Source of the DNA: Clostridiales bacterium | GTDB lineage: Bacteria > Bacillota > Clostridia > Oscillospirales > JAAYOS01 | Reading direction: 5' to 3' | DNA: 8,332 bases | Assembly: GCA_012521525.1 (NCBI GenBank) | Contig: JAAYMG010000256.1 | Span: 1 to 8,332, forward strand | Part shown: positions 1 through 5,408 of the stretch, piece by piece | How positions within the stretch are numbered: the first letter of the stretch is position 1 | Layout of the letters: the number at the start of each line of letters is the position of its first letter | The notes under the pieces: generated by a model | What the model was told of the DNA's origin: nothing | Databases searched by the model: none | What the model saw: the letters and a program-made list of their open reading frames with translations, nothing else | Position numbers and translations under genes: made by a program

Positions 1-139
1 CAGGGTATATCATCAACTCAGGCATTTCGTTCAATTCAATAAAAATATCGCACGAATATCCGTAGTGTTTACATAATTTGAACATAATGCAAGTCTGTTG
101 TTGCGGGTTACGGCGTGCGGATGAAACTCACGTAAGTAT

Positions 140-144
140 GGGGG
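140..144 (+). promoter_or_regulatory. Weak ribosome binding site supporting the TTG start of the FGGY kinase
   Basis: GGGGG lies 8 nt before TTG 153. It is not a perfect Shine-Dalgarno, but neither ATG 138 nor TTG 78 has any purine-rich site at a suitable distance. Confidence 0.4.
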
Positions 145-152
145 TAGTTTGC

Positions 153-1646
153 TTGAAAGACATCATCCTGGCTTTTGACATCGGCACCAGCAGCGTAAAA
201 TCGTCTTTATTCAGAGCGGACGGACATCAGGTGTGTTCCGCTTCCCTGTCATACAAGACGCTGGTCCCAAAAACCGGCTATGCCGAGCAAAATCCCGAAG
301 ACTGGTGGGACAGGATCGTAAAAACGACCCGGTTACTGGCGGAGCAGAACCCGGAGGCTGCAAGGAATATCGCAGCCATTGGGGTGTGCGGCCATATGCT
401 GGGCTGCATCCCGGTCGACAGATCCGGCAAAGCGTTGTATAACGCAATGATACATTCCGACTCCCGTGCTTCTAAGCAGTTTGAGAAAGTATGCTCCTCT
501 GTAGGTGCGGACAGGATGTACAGCCTTACAGGGAATATACTCGACGCCCGTTCGAGCCTGTGCAAGATCCTGTGGCTCAAGGAAGAAGAACCCGATGTTT
601 ACATGGATACGGCCAAGTTCCTGCAATCCAAAGACTATATAACCGCCAGGCTGACAGGCAATATCGATACAAGCGATTATTCCGACGCCTGCCATGCCGA
701 ACTGATGGATATAAACAAGTTTGTGTACGACGAGTCCGTCTTCAATGAACTCGGGATCGATATGTCCAAGCTGCCCGAGTTGCATCGCAGCATCGACATA
801 GTCGGCACTCTCTCTGCGGAGAGCGCTGCGGAGCTGGGCCTGACCGCAGGCATCCCCGTCATAGCCGGTGGCGGCGACGGCGCTTGCGCGGCTGCGGGGG
901 CTGCCAACACTCATCCCGGCGACACATATTGCTGCCTGGGAACTACGTCATGGATCGCCGAGTGCGCGGAAACTCCGTTTATCGACGATAAGAAGCGTAT
1001 CTTCAACCTCACTGACCTGGAAGGGAATAACTACTCTGTACTCGGCGCAATGCAGGCAGCAGGTGCATCTCTTACATGGCTGATGGAATTGTTGTCGGAA
1101 AACAGCGTCAAAAACCTTGACGCACTTGCTGCGACAGTCCCTGCAGGCAGCAACGGCTTAGTATACCTGCCGTATCTGGACGGGGAGAGGTCCCCGATCT
1201 TCGATCCGCATTCCCGCGGCGTGTTCTTCGGCCTGTCCAATGTCCATAAGAAGCAGCACTTTATGCGCGCTGCGCTTGAGGGCGTGGCATTCGCGCTTCG
1301 AAGCATTCTTGACGTTTTGAGAGAACGGCATCCCATCGGTAAGATGAGGATCATCGGAGGCGGATCCAACTCGAAAATCTGGAAGCAGATAATCGCAGAT
1401 GTCTGCAACATTTCCCTTGCAGGATTGTCCGTGCCCGCCGACGATGCAGGCTCGCTTGGCATAGCAGCCGCCGCAGGCACCGGAGTCGGATTGTTCAAAG
1501 ATGTTGCGGAGGGAGTGCGATGCATCACCGAGACCGATGTGATCGCGCCGATCGAGCCCGAGAAGTACTCGGCAAATTATGAAGTGTTCTCGGCGCTCTA
1601 CCCGGTGACCAAACGCCTTATGCATAAGCTGGCGGATAAAAACTGA
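153..1646 (+). CDS. FGGY-family carbohydrate kinase (xylulokinase-like)
   Basis: This cytoplasmic kinase should transfer phosphate from ATP to a free sugar, ketose or polyol. From the chosen TTG start the protein has 497 residues, the usual FGGY size. The N-terminal phosphate-binding loop DIGTSS is at residues 9-14. A family-typical GYAEQNPEDWW stretch follows, then the GGGD motif at 239-242 with D242 as the presumed catalytic base, LGTTSW soon after, YLPYLDGERSP in the C-terminal half, and a C-terminal IIGGGSNSKIWKQI adenosine-binding segment. The substrate loop reads GHMLGC where classical xylulokinases have GQMHG, and IHSDSRA where they have WNDQR. The sugar may therefore not be xylulose. 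The TTG start is preferred because it puts DIG at residue 9 and has GGGGG 8 nt upstream. ATG 138 is in frame and would add five residues. It leads a same-strand run with two isomerases and a dehydrogenase. Family is certain; substrate is unknown. Confidence 0.9.
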   Translation: MKDIILAFDIGTSSVKSSLFRADGHQVCSASLSYKTLVPKTGYAEQNPEDWWDRIVKTTRLLAEQNPEAARNIAAIGVCGHMLGCIPVDRSGKALYNAMIHSDSRASKQFEKVCSSVGADRMYSLTGNILDARSSLCKILWLKEEEPDVYMDTAKFLQSKDYITARLTGNIDTSDYSDACHAELMDINKFVYDESVFNELGIDMSKLPELHRSIDIVGTLSAESAAELGLTAGIPVIAGGGDGACAAAGAANTHPGDTYCCLGTTSWIAECAETPFIDDKKRIFNLTDLEGNNYSVLGAMQAAGASLTWLMELLSENSVKNLDALAATVPAGSNGLVYLPYLDGERSPIFDPHSRGVFFGLSNVHKKQHFMRAALEGVAFALRSILDVLRERHPIGKMRIIGGGSNSKIWKQIIADVCNISLAGLSVPADDAGSLGIAAAAGTGVGLFKDVAEGVRCITETDVIAPIEPEKYSANYEVFSALYPVTKRLMHKLADKN

Positions 1647-1740
1647 TATTGGCTCTGGGAGAGCAGTTTAGGCAGATAAAGAGACTATGATAGATATCGC
1701 TGTCGTGGAAGAAGGAAAGTCTTCACTGTTGTATCATTGT

Positions 1741-1761
1741 CTTTGAAGCATTGCTTCAAAG
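1741..1761. promoter_or_regulatory. Perfect 21-bp inverted repeat, candidate operator or hairpin upstream of isomerase A
   Basis: The arms CTTTGAAGCA (1741-1750) and TGCTTCAAAG (1752-1761) are exact reverse complements around a single central T. The repeat sits 45 nt before the start of the first isomerase. As RNA it could fold as a 9-bp stem with a 3-nt loop, but no T-run follows, so it is not a convincing terminator. A protein-binding site is the simplest reading. The regulator is unknown; the nearby ROK protein is one candidate. No second full copy is visible in the window. Confidence 0.55.
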
Positions 1762-1790
1762 CATGAAATAAGGATCATCGATCATGTAGT

Positions 1791-1797
1791 AAAGGGG
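1791..1797 (+). promoter_or_regulatory. Ribosome binding site for isomerase A
   Basis: AAAGGGG lies 9 nt before ATG 1807 but only 3 nt before the in-frame TTG 1801. This decides the start in favour of the ATG. Confidence 0.65.
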
Positions 1798-1806
1798 AAT
1801 TTGACA

Positions 1807-2640
1807 ATGAGTAAAATGAAAGCCGGCTTTATCGGGTTCATGCCCTATGGCAGGACGGACGTCGATCTTTATGCACTGCTTGAATCCTATGCGAAGCTGG
1901 GATACAGGGGATTTGAGAACGGCGACGTGCTGCTTCGCGACGGTGACCCGGAAGAAAACCTGAAAAGAGTAAGATCGTTCGGGGTCGAACCGCTTACGAT
2001 CGGTTACATGAATATGCCCGGCCGTCCCGCACCCACAGTTGCCGAGCTGATCGAAAGGGCGCACAAGGTTGGCGTAAATCAGGTCGTCACTTACGTCGGG
2101 GTCGTGGCTATGCACAGATTCGGCATGAGGAAAGATAAACCTACATATGATGAGGTCATGAAAGAAATAGAAAGCTTTGAAGCTCTCGCAGCCGAGCTCT
2201 CCAAAGAGGGCATCAGTTTTGCTTTCCATAACCATGACGCCGAATTCCTTACCACATACAGAGGTGTTCCGGCATTTTCCCTGATGGCGGCCAACACCGA
2301 GCACCTGAAGTTTGAACTCGACGTCGGCTGGTGCACCTACGCGGGTAACGATCCGGTCCGTGTTATCAGGGAATTGGGCGACAGGCTGTTTGCCCTCCAT
2401 ATCAAGGACTTTGTAGAAGGAAAAGTCGAACAGCCCCTGCCCGACGGCAGAGTAAATATCATGCCCCGCTTCACTACGCCCGGAACAGGCAAGCTCGACC
2501 TTGCGGGCTGCCTGAATGCGGGACTTGAACTTGGCCTTGAATGGGCAATCGTCGAGCAGGACTTCCAGTATAACCTCACGCAGTATGAGACTTTGACTGC
2601 GGCATATCTCAATATGAAAGAAACGGGATTCGTGGAATGA
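1807..2640 (+). CDS. Sugar phosphate isomerase/epimerase family protein, xylose isomerase-like TIM barrel (paralogue A)
   Basis: A 277-residue single-domain protein of the AP-endonuclease-2/xylose-isomerase-like TIM-barrel superfamily (relatives IolE, IolI, YcjR). It probably isomerises, epimerises or eliminates a keto-sugar with a divalent metal. The N terminus KAGFIGFM is beta strand 1. The polar cluster HNHD is at 141-144 with E146, LDVGW carries D172, LHIKDF carries H198, and VEQDF carries E250. The D172-H198 spacing fits the metal ligands of this fold, and the HNHD region occupies the strand that usually supplies the first Glu ligand. It starts 160 nt after the kinase and ends 35 nt before the oxidoreductase, so it is co-transcribed with the latter. 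It resembles the second isomerase at 4068-4889 over its full length. The family is firm, but the reaction cannot be read from sequence; IolE-like dehydratase, YcjR-like epimerase and DgpC-like lyase are all possible. Confidence 0.88.
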   Translation: MSKMKAGFIGFMPYGRTDVDLYALLESYAKLGYRGFENGDVLLRDGDPEENLKRVRSFGVEPLTIGYMNMPGRPAPTVAELIERAHKVGVNQVVTYVGVVAMHRFGMRKDKPTYDEVMKEIESFEALAAELSKEGISFAFHNHDAEFLTTYRGVPAFSLMAANTEHLKFELDVGWCTYAGNDPVRVIRELGDRLFALHIKDFVEGKVEQPLPDGRVNIMPRFTTPGTGKLDLAGCLNAGLELGLEWAIVEQDFQYNLTQYETLTAAYLNMKETGFVE

Positions 2641-2660
2641 TCCCTGGACCGAAAATGTGA

Positions 2661-2667
2661 AAAGGAG
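2661..2667 (+). promoter_or_regulatory. Ribosome binding site for the Gfo/Idh/MocA oxidoreductase
   Basis: AAAGGAG lies 8 nt before ATG 2676, a near-ideal Shine-Dalgarno within the short gap after isomerase A. It supports translation from a shared transcript. Confidence 0.75.
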
Positions 2668-2675
2668 AATGACAT

Positions 2676-3878
2676 ATGGCACCAAAAGCGGTTAAGGTCG
2701 GCCTGATAGGCTCCGGCGCGATCAGTTATACCTATCTCGACAACATGACGAAGCGCTTCGATATCCTGGATGTGGTCGGCTGCTCCGACATCATTCCGGA
2801 GCGAAGCGAGAAGCGCTCGAAGCAGTTCAACATCCGCCAGATGACGAATGATGAGATATTCGCCGATCCCGAGATCGAAATCGTCGTCAACACTACATAT
2901 CCGCGCTCGCATTATAAGGTCACGAAAGCTGCCCTCGAAGCGGGCAAGCATGTGTTCAGTGAAAAGATGCTGGCCGTGACCTTCGAGGAAGCAAAAGAAC
3001 TCTATGACCTTGCGAAATCGAAGGGCCTCCGTCTCGGATGCGCGCCCGATACTTTCCTTGGCGCAGGCTATCAGACATGCCGCAAGCTGATCGACGACGG
3101 CTTCGTAGGTATCCCGCTGACTGTCCATGCGGTCATCGTCCGCGGGTATCACGACAACGGCAAGGTCGTTCATGACATAAAACCGTTCGTATTGGACGAC
3201 GGCGGGACGATCCCGTTCGACATGGGCGGCTATTATATCCATGCCATGGTCAACCTGTTCGGGCCTGTTAAAAGGGTCGCGGGATTTGGCCGCACCCATG
3301 AAAACAAGATCTATCACAACCCGTTCCATCCCAACTACAAGCAGCCGCTGCCGCTCAGCAGCCCGACTATCATCCAGGTATCCCTCGAATTCGAATGCGG
3401 CGTTTACGGGACCCTGACCTGCTGCGACGAAGGCTTCTTCGGCCCCGATATCCAGGGGATCACCGTATACGGCACGAACGGCATCCTTGTTTGTCCCGAT
3501 CCGAACACTTTCGGCGGTCCGGTCAAACTCCTCGCAAACGGCGGAAATGAATATGTCACCATGCCCCTGACCCACGGTTACTCCGGCGAAGAGCGCTCTT
3601 TCATGAGGCCCGGTGCTCAGCAGCAGGACTTTGAGTCGATGATGTGGGCCGCCAGCCGCCGCGGTATCGGTGTTGCAGACATGGCGTGGGCCATCCGCAA
3701 CGGCCGTGCACAGCGCTGCTCCGCAGAACTTGCGCTGCATGCCATCGAAATCGTGCATGCTGCGGTCGAGTGCGACAGGACAGGAAAGGTCTATGAAATG
3801 ACCTCCCGCCCCGCACGCCCCGAAGCGCTTCCGTCCGGATTCATCGGTTGTCCCGAGGCGGTATTCGATACCAATTGA
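2676..3878 (+). CDS. Gfo/Idh/MocA family NAD(P)-dependent sugar/polyol oxidoreductase
   Basis: A 400-residue cytoplasmic dehydrogenase with the two domains of this family. The N-terminal Rossmann fold begins VGLIGSGAIS (residues 8-17, GxGxxS dinucleotide loop). The fold ends near VFSEKML, where the conserved catalytic Lys is K97 within E96-K97-M98; most members have E-K-P here. The C-terminal alpha/beta domain contains DMGGYYIH with D182 and H189, matching the family's D-x(6)-H substrate/catalytic pair. The length is slightly above the common 330-380 residues because of a C-terminal extension. The likely role is reversible oxidation of a sugar, glycoside or cyclitol hydroxyl to a ketone. It is flanked by two related TIM-barrel enzymes, the usual partners that act on such keto products. 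The protein is rich in Cys. Family is certain; substrate is unknown. Confidence 0.92.
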   Translation: MAPKAVKVGLIGSGAISYTYLDNMTKRFDILDVVGCSDIIPERSEKRSKQFNIRQMTNDEIFADPEIEIVVNTTYPRSHYKVTKAALEAGKHVFSEKMLAVTFEEAKELYDLAKSKGLRLGCAPDTFLGAGYQTCRKLIDDGFVGIPLTVHAVIVRGYHDNGKVVHDIKPFVLDDGGTIPFDMGGYYIHAMVNLFGPVKRVAGFGRTHENKIYHNPFHPNYKQPLPLSSPTIIQVSLEFECGVYGTLTCCDEGFFGPDIQGITVYGTNGILVCPDPNTFGGPVKLLANGGNEYVTMPLTHGYSGEERSFMRPGAQQQDFESMMWAASRRGIGVADMAWAIRNGRAQRCSAELALHAIEIVHAAVECDRTGKVYEMTSRPARPEALPSGFIGCPEAVFDTN

Positions 3879-3897
3879 GTCAGAAATCAAAATTAGG

Positions 3898-3923
3898 CAA
3901 ACCAACTATTGTTCAAACCAACT
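3898..3923. repeat. 10-bp direct repeat CAAACCAACT, 16-bp period
   Basis: CAAACCAACT occurs at 3898-3907 and again at 3914-3923, separated by ATTGTT. The pair lies about 20 nt after the oxidoreductase stop and some 145 nt before isomerase B. It may be a regulator-binding pair or chance. Nothing else in the 189-nt gap 3879-4067 is compelling: TACAAT at 3990-3995 resembles a -10 box but has no good -35. Confidence 0.4.
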
Positions 3924-4053
3924 TTAGTGAGCGGGTCGATATTGGAGCAAAGCAGCTTAAGTCGGTGGGCGTTAATGGGTCTGAGCTGGTACAATAGCCA
4001 GTTTATCGCTCCCGGTTAATTGAGACCTGCTCGTAGGATAGGATCATCTTCAG

Positions 4054-4059
4054 AAGGAG
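4054..4059 (+). promoter_or_regulatory. Ribosome binding site for isomerase B
   Basis: AAGGAG lies 8 nt before ATG 4068. It fixes that start over the in-frame TTG at 4020, which has no such site and would add 16 unrelated residues. Confidence 0.75.
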
Positions 4060-4067
4060 AGACGCAA

Positions 4068-4889
4068 ATGACGAAAATAAAGGCCGGTTTTATCGGATTT
4101 ATGGATATGCGCAAGGACCCCTGGGAACAGCTCGAACAGATCGCAAAGATCGGTTACCGCGGTTGTGAAATGGCGGACCGGATCATCAGCAGCGGAAATG
4201 TGGAAGAGAACCGGAAAAGGATGAAGGCAATAGGCATAGAGCCTTTGACGGTAAGCACGATGTCATGCGAAACGCTCGAGAAGGAAGGCATCGAAAATAT
4301 GATCAGGCGTGCGCAGGCACTCGACCTGGAGCGCGCAGTCGTGTTCCACGGAAAGGTTTATTTTACTAAGATGAACAAGCCCGCTCCGTATGACGAGGTC
4401 ATGCGTGAAATCGAGTTCCTTCAGAAATGCGCCGAAGTCTGCAAAAGGGAAGGCATCAAGCTTGCGTACCACAACCATGATCCTGAGTTTCGCATAAGTT
4501 TCAACGGTCTCACGGTATTCGATATGCTCCTGGCCTATGCGCCGGATCTCTGGATCGAACTGGACGTAGGCTGGACGACATATGCGGGGCTCAATCCCGT
4601 CGATGTCCTGAAGCGTATCGCCCCTCGGCTGTCCGCGGTACACTTCAAGGATTTCATCCCGGGTCCCGATGTGCAGGTCCCGCTGCGGGGCAGCGTCGAA
4701 AAATATAACATGCCAAATTTCTGCTCGCTGGGAAGCGGAGCCCTGGATGTCCACGGGTGTCTGAAGGCATGCGCCGAAATCGGGATCGAGTACGCTATCG
4801 TAGAGCAGGATTTCATGCACGTGCTTTCGCCGATGGAAGCCCTGCAGGTCGGTTATCTGGTAATGAAGGAGTCCGGCCTGGTAGAATGA
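4068..4889 (+). CDS. Sugar phosphate isomerase/epimerase family protein, xylose isomerase-like TIM barrel (paralogue B)
   Basis: A 273-residue TIM-barrel enzyme, paralogous to the protein at 1807-2640. It shares the N terminus KAGFIGFM, GYRG, VEEN/PEEN-type helix, EPLT, YDEVM-EIE, HNHD, ELDVGW-TYAG, KDF, AIVEQDF and the C-terminal end. By eye roughly 40% of positions agree. Candidate metal/catalytic residues are H135, H137, D138 and E140 (HNHD-P-E), D166 in LDVGW, H192 in VHFKDF and E246 in VEQDF. The segment before the first conserved block differs from paralogue A (FHGKVYFTKMNKP versus GVVAMHRFGMRKDKP), and so does the loop before AIVEQDF. These regions probably set substrate choice, so the two copies likely catalyse different steps or handle different sugars. 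It lies 189 nt after the oxidoreductase, and a terminator follows about 120 nt downstream. Family firm, reaction unknown. Confidence 0.88.
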   Translation: MTKIKAGFIGFMDMRKDPWEQLEQIAKIGYRGCEMADRIISSGNVEENRKRMKAIGIEPLTVSTMSCETLEKEGIENMIRRAQALDLERAVVFHGKVYFTKMNKPAPYDEVMREIEFLQKCAEVCKREGIKLAYHNHDPEFRISFNGLTVFDMLLAYAPDLWIELDVGWTTYAGLNPVDVLKRIAPRLSAVHFKDFIPGPDVQVPLRGSVEKYNMPNFCSLGSGALDVHGCLKACAEIGIEYAIVEQDFMHVLSPMEALQVGYLVMKESGLVE

Positions 4890-4929
4890 TCCCATCCCGA
4901 TCCCGGATCGGTCCGAACGGGATCTCCAC

Positions 4930-4973
4930 TGATAAACATCTCTATTGTAGTTGATAAACATATCTATAGTAAC
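4930..4973. repeat. Tandem imperfect 22-bp direct repeat
   Basis: Two adjacent units, 4930-4951 and 4952-4973, both begin TGATAAACAT and agree at 18 of 22 positions. A 22-bp period places both units on the same face of the DNA helix, which suits a dimeric or cooperative DNA-binding protein. It lies between the isomerase B stop and the terminator, so it is more likely a relic or a distant operator than a promoter; no good -35/-10 pair overlaps it. Confidence 0.5.
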
Positions 4974-5008
4974 ATCGGATAATGATCCGTAACCGACGGG
5001 TCACATGG

Positions 5009-5065
5009 CAAAACTGCATCCTCTTTTCAGCGCTTTGGCTGATCGGCTAAGGGGATGCAGTTTTG
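5009..5065 (+). terminator. Intrinsic terminator after isomerase B
   Basis: The left arm 5009-5025 starts CAAAACTGCATCC and the right arm 5049-5065 ends GGATGCAGTTTTG. They pair over 17 bp with one T-G wobble (5022/5052). The loop contains a small nested hairpin, TCAGC (5027-5031) with GCTGA (5038-5042). The right arm ends in a T-rich stretch (TTTTGTT) and the left begins with an A-run, so it could work in both directions. It would end the kinase-isomerase-dehydrogenase-isomerase transcript and isolate the regulator gene. Confidence 0.75.
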
Positions 5066-5112
5066 TTCAGTGCGCAGCGGAACTCTATACCCGTCGCTGC
5101 TCTCGCTATAAT

Positions 5113-5141
5113 TTGCCCGACCTGAAATCGGATGATATAAT
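5113..5141 (+). promoter_or_regulatory. Candidate sigma-A promoter P1 upstream of the ROK gene
   Basis: TTGCCC (5113-5118, 4 of 6 to consensus) and a perfect TATAAT (5136-5141) are 17 bp apart. Transcription would start near 5148 and give a leader of about 260 nt for the ROK gene. Confidence 0.45.
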
Positions 5142-5228
5142 GGAATATAGGATCGTTGTATCAGGCAATTATTTCACAATATGCTGCCATGATTTTTGGT
5201 TTTCAATAACTACTTTTATGTTATAAAA

Positions 5229-5257
5229 TTTACACTGTTTCATAAACCACATATAGT
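5229..5257 (+). promoter_or_regulatory. Candidate sigma-A promoter P2 of the ROK gene
   Basis: TTTACA (5229-5234) and TATAGT (5252-5257), each 5 of 6 to consensus, are separated by exactly 17 bp. The expected start is near 5264. This is the best promoter in the window. A second, overlapping option is TTTTCA (5200-5205) with TATAAA (5222-5227), 16-bp spacer. Repeated 13-bp elements cover the -35 box and the start site, which suggests tight control. Confidence 0.6.
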
Positions 5258-5292
5258 AAATCTGTGTAAATGAAAAGGCTTTTCGCACGTTC

Positions 5293-5347
5293 CATAAGAA
5301 TTTGAGTCAGAGCAGGGACTCAAATAACCAGGCACAAAAATCTTATG
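5293..5347 (+). promoter_or_regulatory. Structured leader segment in the ROK 5' untranslated region
   Basis: An inner hairpin pairs ATTTGAGTC (5300-5308) with GACTCAAAT (5317-5325), a 9-bp perfect stem with the 8-nt loop AGAGCAGG. It is enclosed without a gap on the 5' side by an outer stem CATAAGA (5293-5299) with TCTTATG (5341-5347). The 15 nt AACCAGGCACAAAAA (5326-5340) stay unpaired. No T-run follows, so it is not a terminator. It could be a regulatory RNA fold or an operator. It matches no riboswitch class that I recognise. Confidence 0.45.
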
Positions 5348-5393
5348 AGCAAATCTGTGTAAAAGAAGAAATGAATGGATTGAATTGAATGGA

Positions 5394-5399
5394 AAGGAG
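5394..5399 (+). promoter_or_regulatory. Ribosome binding site for the ROK regulator
   Basis: AAGGAG lies 9 nt before ATG 5409 and overlaps the coding part of the longer TTG 5385 start, which has no site of its own. It decides for ATG 5409. Confidence 0.75.
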
Positions 5400-5408
5400 A
5401 GCAAAAGC

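Larger units (their letters stand above)
5229..5363. repeat. Three copies of a 13-bp element (AAATCTGTGTAAA) around the ROK promoter, candidate autoregulatory operators
   Basis: AAATCTGTGTAAA occurs identically at 5258-5270 and 5351-5363. A related copy in inverted orientation, TTTACACTGTTTC at 5229-5241, matches the reverse complement at 10 of 13 positions. The inverted copy covers the -35 of promoter P2, the second covers the predicted start site, and the third lies about 30 nt before the ribosome binding site. The arrangement fits repression by a dimeric regulator that can bridge separate sites, as known for the ROK repressor NagC. The likely binder is the ROK protein encoded just downstream (inference). 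Confidence 0.55.
4890..5408. other. 519-nt non-coding control region between isomerase B and the ROK regulator
   Basis: No credible gene is seen in either strand. In order the region holds a short post-stop inverted repeat (4899-4905 with 4918-4924), a tandem 22-bp repeat (4930-4973), a small inverted repeat CGGAT/ATCCG (4976-4980, 4985-4989), a strong terminator (5009-5065), candidate promoter P1 (5113-5141), candidate promoter P2 (5229-5257) overlapped by repeated 13-bp elements, and a foldable leader (5293-5347). A 73-codon open frame at 5005-5226 overlaps the terminator, lacks a ribosome binding site and is not called. Confidence 0.7.

Noticed and set aside
1..152. A promoter in the first 150 nt before the FGGY kinase
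   Set aside because: TTTACA (68-73) and CATAAT (72-77, 83-88) resemble promoter boxes but no pair has workable spacing; the kinase may be transcribed from further upstream.
1756..2685. A 309-codon minus-strand open frame opposite isomerase A
   Set aside because: No family resemblance and fully antisense to a well-supported gene.
2337..3905. A 522-codon open frame on the minus strand opposite the oxidoreductase and the end of isomerase A
   Set aside because: It has no recognisable domain and lies antisense to two genes with clear family motifs; its length follows from the codon use of the real genes.
153..4889. A classical myo-inositol (iol) operon
   Set aside because: A Gfo/Idh/MocA enzyme, TIM-barrel enzymes and a PfkB kinase recall IolG, IolE/IolI and IolC, but IolB and IolD are absent, and the kinase carries a fructokinase-like motif.
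4899..4924. GATCCCG/CGGGATC inverted repeat just after isomerase B as a terminator
   Set aside because: Seven-base arms with a 12-nt loop and no T-run; the hairpin at 5009-5065 is far better.
5005..5226. A 73-codon plus-strand open frame in the control region
   Set aside because: It has no ribosome binding site, runs through the terminator hairpin and contains promoter P1; the protein resembles nothing I know.
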